From assembly GCA_001692895.1 (NCBI GenBank), contig KV748190.1:583645-647644 (forward strand): 64,000 nt of DNA, written 5' to 3'. This stretch comes from Cenococcum geophilum 1.58 (lineage: Eukaryota; Ascomycota; Dothideomycetes; Gloniales; Gloniaceae). The notes below the pieces were generated by a model, which saw only the letters and a list, made by a program, of their open reading frames with translations, made no database searches and was not told the origin of the DNA. The stretch's first letter is position 1. Each line of letters starts with the position of its first letter. The translations under genes and the position numbers were made by a program. Shown piece after piece: positions 55,880 to 64,000 of this stretch.

Positions 55880-58138
55880 ATGAAGCTTCAGTCTCTCGCT
55901 CTTCTTTCGTCTGTTGCGCTTGTGAGCGCCAATTGGGCCAAAAACCTCAATTATCGAAGCCCTTCAGACCATCATCCTTCCCTCGGCATTTCTATTCACA
56001 AAGTCGTGAAGCGGAATGACCCTTCCAGTGCGTGGGATCCCGCGAAGCTGAACTTTACCCATGGCGTGGCTTCTGGTGATCCCTATCCAAACAGCGTGAT
56101 TCTTTGGACCCGAGTTGGCCCCTCGAGCGACAACGACAAGTCCAACGTGACCGTGTCTGGTTATGTGCCGCTATACAACCACGACACGGAGGAGTATGTA
56201 GCAGTCTCCAAAGCCCCGGTTTGTGTGGAATGGAAGATTGCAACAGACAAGGCTCTCACAAACGTGGCGAGTTCTGGCAAAGTGTACACTAGCTCTGATA
56301 TCGACTATACGGTCAAGGTAATTACACACTGCAGGATGAGCCCTAACATCCCTCGCCCATGTGGCTTGCTTGTGGGTGGCTTGCTTGTGGGATGGGTGAT
56401 TGACAATCTCATCTTAGGTTGAAGCCGGCAGTCTGAAACCGTACACAGCATACTATTACCAGTTCAACGTTTGCAATTCGAACAACGTGAGCCCACTAGG
56501 GAGGACCAAGACAACCCCGAACCCAGACGATGAGGTTACCAATGTGGGAATAGCTGTTTACTCGTGCTCGAACTTTCGTAAGACTACTTGGGGTCTTATC
56601 TTGAGCTTGAATTGACTCCTCCTTGTAGCATTCGGCTTCTTCAACGCCTACGGGAATCCTGTGCGAAAGGTGAGCTACTCCTGGTATTCGAAGTTTCTCA
56701 AGGTCCTTGCGGCTAATATATTGAAAGGATTCTGTGGACTATGTGATCCATCTCGGTGACTACATTTACGAATACAAGAATGGTGACTACGGCTGGGGAC
56801 AAAGCATTGGCCGTGTCCCTCTTCCAGATAAAGAGATCTATTCGCTTTACGACTACCGCAAGAGAATTGCAACGTACCGCACAGATCTCGATCTACTCGC
56901 TAGCCATCAGCGATTCCCGTGGATCCCTGTTTGGGATGATCATGGTAAGTCGGCTCCAACTTCGAGAAAACTTATAACAAACACCCTAACTCTACGACAG
57001 AGGTTTCAGATAATACCTACCGTGATGGCGCGTCTGAGTTAAACAACACCGAAGCTTCCTTCGTTGAAGATGGTGGCGTTAGTGTGGATCAACGCAAGAT
57101 GAATGCCGTTCGTGCCTACTTCGAATGGATGCCCATACGGTATGAACGTTCTCCGTATTAGCTCGGGGAACAGTACTGGCTAACCTCTGCAGACAAGTCG
57201 AAATGGACGACAACCTCCGAATCTGGCGTTCTTTCTCCATCGGCAAACTGATTGACTTAATAATGCTCGATACACGTCAATACGACCGCAGCATCACCGA
57301 CCTGTGAGCCCCTTTTGATTGTAATTTCTCTAAATTCAAATTTGCTAACAAAATGACTCCCAGTTATTGGAATACCGATTACGTCCACGCAATCTCGAAC
57401 GATGGCGGCCGCAGTATGATGGGCAGCCGGCAAGAGAATTGGTTCTACAGTCAGCTCTCCGCGTCCGCCAAACGAGGCGCCGCATGGCGTATCGTTGGTA
57501 GTCAAACCGTTTTCTCGCGTCTCAATGAATCAGTCGCTTACGGTAACGTTAATCCACTTGACTACGATGCGTGGGATGGCTACCAGTCCAACCGCAACCG
57601 TACACTCTCCCACCTTTACGACAATGGTATCTCTAACAATGTCTTCATCTCCGGTGATTCTCATGCTTCCTGGGTTTCAGACGTTGCTTGGCTGGACAAC
57701 AAGGCCTACAACCCTGCCACTGGCGATGGGTCCATTGGTGTTGAGTTCGCCGGATCCGCAGTTTCCTCACCCTGCCCGTACGGCGCAAACATCACCATGG
57801 CTCTCGCACATAACGCAACGCAGTGGCTAGTAGCTGCAAACAGCGAGCTGCAATGGAACGATCTCTACTACCGCGGCTATTACGAGTTGCATATCTCCGC
57901 TGAACAAGTGGAAGCGCGTTATTTTGGCTTGCCTACTGTCGTCTTCCGAAACAACTATGAGATTTCATTGGCGAATTTCACAATTAAGAGCGGAGCGAAC
58001 AAGTTAACCAGACCGGTAGGAGGAGGTGTGGTTGAGAGCGGTACATTGAAGAGCGGAAAGACAGTGCAAACCAATCTCACGGTTGACACTGGGAACGGCA
58101 CATACTTCATAAGCCATTATGATTTGGAGGCGTTGTAA
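55880..58138 (+). CDS. Secreted alkaline phosphatase D (PhoD-like)
   Basis: Seven exons: 55880-56317, 56418-56577, 56629-56669, 56728-56944, 57001-57139, 57193-57303 and 57364-58138. All introns are GT-AG (51-100 bp). The exons sum to 1881 bp, a 626-residue protein. It has a signal peptide ('MKLQSLALLSSVALVSA'), the PhoD N-terminal domain ('FTHGVASGDPYPNSVILWTR', about residues 56-75), and the metallophosphoesterase core with 'IHLGDYIYEY', 'WDDHE' (rebuilt across the exon 4/5 join), 'MLDTRQYDR', 'GSRQENWF' and 'ISGDSHASW'. Asp/His residues in these motifs bind Fe3+/Ca2+ in characterised PhoD enzymes. The role is release of phosphate from extracellular phospho-mono/diesters. Several N-x-S/T sites fit secretion. 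The start at 55880 is chosen because it begins the signal peptide; the upstream in-frame ATG at 55835 would bury it. Confidence 0.92.
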
Positions 58139-58993
58139 ATGAAGAAATTGGCATGAAAAGGATGCTGATTAATTACAGAAGATTTGTGGAAGCTACCAAA
58201 TCCTCTTTTAGGGAGAATTAGTCATACAAATTTCTATATAATGCATGTATTTACACTAATACATTCCCTTAAAGTATCACTGGCGCACAATCTCAATTTG
58301 GGTTGAAGTTGTGGAAAGAAGACGTCATTAACCACAGCTCCCCTAGCACTTTAAACCTGGGCTAGAGTGTCTACTTAGTTACTAATATATATTAAGCTGC
58401 CTAGAGAGGATTTATGTATATAAGACTATAGCGCTATGGCCTAGAGGCTGCATGTGTAGTATTGTATATAGTATGATATAACGGATATAAAATAATAAAA
58501 TAAAATAAAAAGCCTGCTTAATATCGCCCTTAACGTCCCCCTATTCCTTACACTTTATTCTAGTTATTTAGATAGTTTCTATACCTCTAATACCTAGGCC
58601 CCGAGGTTATATAGAAAGCTTAACACTTATAGATAGATTGTTAAGCTAAACCACGTACTTATTCGGTGGATAGAGGCGTTACTTATTATCGTCTTCCTAT
58701 AGGACTAAATTAAACACTACTACCTACGTCTTTAAAAAGCCTTTATTATTGGTAAAGCTTATATCCAAATTAACTAGCCCCTTTTTATTACCTTTAGCAT
58801 ACTATAGCTAGTCTAATATATAGCCCTTATTAGCCAGCACCTATATTTGTAAAGCCTTCTAGTATTAGCTTAGATAGAATATTAACAATTTTAGAAGCAC
58901 GGCCTATAAAGCGTTAAATCGTCTTATAAACTATAAGGTAAGTTTTAGGGGTATAGAGCTTCCTATAAGTAAGCCAAACATACTTAATAAGCT
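58139..58993. other. 3' flank of PhoD gene and start of second RIP island
   Basis: Composition shifts to RIP-like near 58380. 58490-58512 is an (aaaat)n run. From about 58550 a plus frame with RIP-type stops exists ('YRKLNTYRQIVKLNHVL', 'RWIEALL'), but I cannot assign it. It is the host sequence of gypsy E. Confidence 0.4.
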
Positions 58994-59419
58994 TATTACG
59001 GACGCTTTAAGTACGATGTTACGACTACTTGGGGAAGAGTCGGAAGAAGCTAGTTGGTTAATTCAAGCACGGTCTAAAATAGAGCCGGTAGAACTATGTA
59101 ACGAGGAATAGTAACCAAGGTTATATAATGTGCTACGTATTAAACAAGAGGAACGAAAGGAACTTACGTACCTTATGTATAAGACGTATATTACGTATAA
59201 GAAGGATTTTATAGGAGTACGGTTGTATATTTAAGGACCCTTAGTCCCTACCTAGATAGTTCCTTTTTTATAGTAATTCTTAGAATATAATTAGAGTTAA
59301 TCTATTAGGCAACTACTCTACTAGTTATTATTACGTTGTTAACTATTATACTTATATTTCCTATATACCTAGCCTAATAATAGGACCCACCGTAGTTCTT
59401 GCTATAAGGTTCCGTTATA
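58994..59419 (+). repeat. 5' LTR of gypsy E
   Basis: 426 bp, starting tattacggacgctttaag (the TG end mutated to TA by RIP) and ending ccgttata. Strong match to the LTRs of B, including the block gaggaac.aaaggaacttacgtacc. Confidence 0.88.
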
Positions 59420-59462
59420 TAATTACTACCTAGTTACGGTATTAATATAAGAGGTTAAATAA

Positions 59463-60680
59463 TATACCATTAAAAGCAGCCACTATAACGCTATCGACGG
59501 CGGCAACTATATTAAGATTAGGTAATAACATTAGTATAGTAGACACTAACTTATAGCAACCTATAATAGTTGGACAACTATAAAAGATAGTTAACTAGCT
59601 AATAGAAAATAATGCGACGTTAGAAAATAGGATTAACGGGATAGGCGTAGTAAAGGTTAAGTTACTATTAATTAAAAGATACTTAGGAGAGAGATTAAAG
59701 CTTAAAGGATTCCTTATATAAATACACTTTAAGGTTACGTAAGAAGGAGCTAAGCTAGTAACACCTATGGATTAAATAGCGTACGTAGGATTATTCCTAA
59801 TAGGAAGAGCACTTAAGTAGTTTAAGCCTTACCTTATAGAAATTTAGGTAAATAGAATAACGACTATAAACCAAGAGGTACGGTTTATATTCTTAAGCTA
59901 AAATAGATTTATAGAGTAACTTACACAAATGTTTGGAGACCTGGAGGCAGTAACTATAGTAAAAAGAAAACTCTAAGATATTACGCAACGAACCTTAGCA
60001 ATTAAGTATATAACGTAGTTCTAAACGTTAGCAATATAAGTTAAGTGGAATAATAGGGCGCTTATAGCATAGTATAAATAGGGACTTAAGGCTAAAGTCT
60101 AGGATGTAATTATTCTAATAGAAGATATAGATACCCTAAGGGAACTAATAGATTAGGCGATTAAGATTAATAATTAAATCTACTAAAGGGAATAGGCTAA
60201 GAAGGGTTAGGATAGAGTTCTATAGTTATATAAGGCGTAGAGTACACAATAACTAAAGCTAAGTTAAAAACTATAGTATGGCGCAGAGCTAATAGACCTA
60301 AGTGGTACTAAAAAAGCCTATAAAAGATAGAGTAAGAAACCGTAGAAACCTAGGGGATAAGGATTAAATAATTAAAGGTTTAAGGAGTAGAGGCTAAACT
60401 AAGGATCTTAGCAGCAGAAGATATTTAGGCAGACTCTATAGCAAAAGTAATAGTTTAAAGAGGGAGCTTATATAAATTACGGAAAATAAGGTCACTTTGT
60501 AAGGGATTATAAAGATAGTTAGAGATACTATATAATAAAGGGAACTAGACTAACGGCAGACAATATATATGTATAGAGGGATAATAATACGCTGCGAGGA
60601 ACAAAAGAGTGTTTAATTAAAAGTTTTGCATTTTATTATAATAACGTATACCGAATTTATAAGGACGCTAAGTATAGCGT
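59463..60680 (+). pseudogene. gag of gypsy E (RIP-mutated, start codon lost)
   Basis: Colinear with gag of A, but the start codon reads ATA at 59463 (ATG to ATA is a RIP change on the other strand). The zinc-knuckle remnant is near 60474-60510 ('NYGKQGHFVRDYK'). Confidence 0.78.
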
Positions 60681-60699
60681 AAGCTACTAGCTATAGGAG

Positions 60700-62495
60700 C
60701 CAGCACCTATAGAATATAGAGAAACTAATAAACCAGTTTATAGATTGGATATTAAGGATAATAAATTTAACGTAGGCGAAATATTCTATAACGATAAGGT
60801 AATATAAGCGGTTTACTAGGAATACGTAGCCATTAGAGATATTATACTAAAGGCAGAGGATAATTCCACTACAGAATAGGGAATATTAGTAGGGATTAAG
60901 ACCCCACTAAATATAATGTCTATCGCTTCGCGAAACGCAAGAGAAGTAGGATAGTGAACCACTTTAGCACTCGATAAAGGCAAGAAGCTAAAGGCTTAAG
61001 ATTCTTAAGATAAGATAAGAGATAACTAAGATTCTTAAGATAAGACGAGGTAAGCTTAAGGACCTATAACGGACGATAACTAATAGAGTAGAGTAGCAGC
61101 TTAGTTTAAAGATATACGAATAAGCTTAGGACGAAGATTCCCATAGGCATAAGATTCTTAAGATAAGATAAGTAAGATTTAAGACTCTTAAGATAAGATA
61201 AGAACACTAAGCAAGCCTAGTTGGACTAAGGCTAAAGCTAAGCTTAAGTTAGAAGCAAGCTTAGGATTAAAAAATCTAAGAGGTTAAGAATTTGGAGTGC
61301 GAATTAGGACACCTATAGGCAAGAAGTAAGGAGCTTTTTTACAGATTAGAGAATCTGCGATATAAATAGTAACTAGACTAGGAGATAGATATATAGACCT
61401 AGAGGACTTACTAATAAAACATAGTGTTTGGACTAAAGATTAAAAAGTTAATACTAAGATTAAGAAGTAAGACAACTTTAAGAATCTAAGTGTAAGGCGC
61501 AAACTAAAGGAAACTATAGACGAATTTAGAGTAAGAATTATCGCATAGTAAGAACAGAAACTAGATAAGAGATCTAGTATATTGGGACGTATAAGGGATA
61601 GAGCGCTAGTATAAAGGATTACTAATAGGCTAAGAGTAGGCACACTAAGAGCTAAGTGGCTTACTAAACTGGAAAATAAAGAGGATTTAGGGATTCCTAC
61701 TAGGTTCGAAGAACGATATATAAAGGGCTGTTACGATACAGTAATAAGAAGATACTTCCTTACGGACAGGCCGTATATACTCTAGTAGCTATACTAAAAG
61801 TAGTATAGGCAGAGGCACAATAATAAGTGGGAAGATTTCTATATATAGTTAGATAAAAAAGTTATCTAGGACCACCTAATTATAGAAAAGGCTATAACTC
61901 ATATTAAAGGAGCCTTAATTATAATATTAAAGGATTTAGAGGAATAATTAGAGGACTAGAGAAGTAAGAGACGTATCTTAGTACCTATAAATAAAGTTAT
62001 AATATTTAGATTAGTATAATAAAGGTTTAAATTTAGGGATAAAGATAAGCTAAGAGTTAACCTAAAGCACCTAGCATACTATATATTATCATAGATCGCG
62101 TATATAGACGATATATACGAAATATATAAGAATCTAAAGGAAAAGAATTAGAAATACCCTATAAGGATATACTAGATAACGGATAAGCAATAGTATAGGA
62201 ATACTAAATATATATATAGATGGCATCCAGCAGAAGCCTAAAAGAAAGGGAATTTAATACTTTAACTAGGAAGATTCCTTACGGAAGAATACTTAGAAGG
62301 ATAATAGTAGTAGAAATACCTAAAAAACACGTGTCTATAGTATATTAAAGATAAAAAGCGAACTAGGCATTAGCTAAAAAGTAAGCTAAGTATAATAGGA
62401 TTAAGTAGCTAATAATTAGGAAAAGTAGAGGCCTATAGGACTAGAGGGAGCTAGTGGTAAAGCCTTAGACCCTTAAAGGAATTTAAGGACAACAT
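60700..62495 (+). pseudogene. Unassigned region between gag and protease, gypsy E
   Basis: Third copy of the unidentified segment. The acidic repeat is at 61003-61045 and 61153-61200. The conserved half is at about 61445-62480 ('SLGRIRDRALV'-like, 'LRAKWLTKLENKEDL', 'KWEDFYIQLDKK'). See element A for description. Confidence 0.58.
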
Positions 62496-62499
62496 CTAA

Positions 62500-64000
62500 A
62501 TTTATAAATTAAGTAGCAAAATTAATAGTTTAAGGCATTAATAGATAGTAGAGCAATAAGGAACTATATCTTGCTAGTAGCAGTTAAAAGAATAGGATTA
62601 CCTTATTAATAAAAGGAGGAATCTTACCTATTAGTAACAATTTTAGGAGATCCAATAGCCTATAGAGGAGGGATTATTAATCTTAAAACAGGACCTATTT
62701 AGTTAACTATTAAAAGGAGACAAATTAAAATGTCTTTTAATATCCTACTATTGGGACGGGATAAGGTAGTGTTAGGGATGCCTTAGTTATAGAAATATAA
62801 TTTAAAGATCGATTAGATTACAGGTTAGGTTAATATTAAAAATACTTAACACCGTAAAATGCGATAATAGACTAAATTAGTATAGTACTAAGTTAAAGCG
62901 ATATATAAAGAGACTAAGTAAGGCTTAAGTTATATACTAAAGAGATACTATAAGTATAGTAAGAAACTATAGTCACCGGAAAGTAAAAAGCTATTAGAGT
63001 ATATAGTATAGGACTATAAAATAGAATTAGAACTAGAAACAAGTCTAAGGTTTTTTCCAATTTATAAGCTTACTAAAGAAGAAAATAGAGCATTAAAAGA
63101 GTTTATCCAGAAAATTTTATAAAAGGGATATATCAGACCATTACAGTTATTAGTAGGATATCCAGTACTATTCGTATTAAAGAAAAATGGTAAACTAAGG
63201 CTGTATATTAACTATAGACAGTTAAACAGTATTACTAGAAAGGATAGGTATTCTTTACCCTTAATTAGCGAAATCTAAGATAGGATAGGCAACGCGCAAA
63301 TCTTTACAAAGATAGATCTAAGATAGGCGTACTATTAGATTAGGATTAAGGAAGGCAATAAATAAAAGGCAGCCTTTAGGTTAAAGGAAGAACTATATAA
63401 ACTATTAGTTATATAATTCGGGCTTATAAACGTACTAGCAATGTTCTAAAAGCATATTAACAATGTATTAGGAGAACATTTGGATGAATTTATTATGGTA
63501 TACCTTAATAATATTATTATCTACTTAATAACTAAGGAAGAATACGGGGAACACGTTAAATAGGTCTTAAAGAGACTATAAGAAGAATAGATGCTAGTAG
63601 TAATTAAGAAATGCAAGTTCTTTACTAGAAAGACTAATTTTGTTAAATTTATTATTAAACTAGGCTAACTTAGTATAGATCTAAAGGAGATCGAGGCTAT
63701 AGTAAATTAGTAAGAACTAGAGAACGTTATATAGTTAAGATCGTTTCTAGGGTTTTGCAATTACTATAGAAGGTTTATAGCGCAGTAGTTAAAGAATATT
63801 AAACCATTTACGCGATTAATAAAGAAAGAAGAACTATAGGTATAGGGAAAGGAGTAAAGGGAACTCTTTAAGAAAGTTAAAGAGTTGTTTACCTAGGAGC
63901 TAGTTTTTAAGATCTATTAACTAGGATTAGAGATAGTTATAAAAATAGATACATCAGACTATATACTAGGGGTATACTTTATATAAAGACACCAAGATAA
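62500..64000 (+). pseudogene. pol of gypsy E, partial: protease and RT (RIP-mutated)
   Basis: Protease near 62536 ('ALIDSRAIRNYI'). RT with '[14 protein letters not shown]' (about 63190), 'KIDLRQAYYQI' (about 63310) and the box 'YLNNIIIYL' at about 63500-63530. The RNase H region begins at the window end. Confidence 0.85.

Larger units (their letters stand above)
58994..64000 (+). mobile_element. Ty3/gypsy chromovirus-type element E, 5' part (runs off the window), RIP-inactivated
   Basis: The 5' LTR is followed by gag, the middle region and protease/RT, colinear with A and B and closest to B in LTR sequence. The window ends near the RT/RNase H junction, so the 3' LTR and target duplication are not visible. 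RIP stops throughout. Confidence 0.9.

Overview
The window reads as a two-compartment genome of a filamentous ascomycete (Pezizomycotina). A dothideomycete of the Pleosporales type is my best inference. Single-copy genes have 47-100 bp GT-AG introns and balanced base composition. They alternate abruptly with AT-rich, TpA-saturated blocks in which every old coding frame is full of TAG/TAA and His, Gln, Trp and Asp codons are lost. That is the signature of repeat-induced point mutation (RIP, C-to-T at CpA on either strand). Pattern and family recognition here is by eye; no database search was run.

Layout. (1) 1-8.6 kb is a gene block: the 3' end of an NRDE-2-like gene, a frame-broken ricin-B-lectin/transmembrane gene, mitochondrial phosphatidylserine decarboxylase (PSD1, three exons, minus strand), and a divergent two-exon ubiquitin-like/HERP/Usa1-like ERAD gene. 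(2) 8.6-47.3 kb is one RIP-mutated island of nested transposons. A Crypton (tyrosine recombinase + GCR1_C) is split by Ty3/gypsy element A (9122-17137). A Helitron (Rep/helicase) is split by gypsy element B (19675-27631), by Ty1/copia element C (30185-42102) and by a 353-bp RIP-poor insert. Copia C is itself split by copia D (35168-41283). The four LTR elements with both ends visible have 5-bp target duplications, and the host reading frame resumes across each insertion. The right part of the island holds a tandem array of about 255-bp LTR-like units and other repeats. (3) 47.3-58.4 kb is a second gene block: a HET-domain gene at the island edge, a decayed secreted-protein gene, an FAD monooxygenase, and a seven-exon secreted PhoD-type alkaline phosphatase. 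(4) 58.4-64 kb begins another RIP island, with gypsy element E (same family as B) running off the window.

How it fits together. The housekeeping genes (phospholipid synthesis, ERAD, RNA-silencing factor) are intact in their legible parts. Both broken genes are of the accessory or secreted type and lie within a few kb of the repeat blocks. All transposon proteins are dead by RIP, so the island is a fossil record of successive insertions.

The least explained material is: a region of about 1.8 kb conserved between gag and protease in all three gypsy copies; two patches of about 350 bp that escaped RIP; a palindromic array of about 31-bp units with a relative at the far end of the island; and the tandem LTR-like array.
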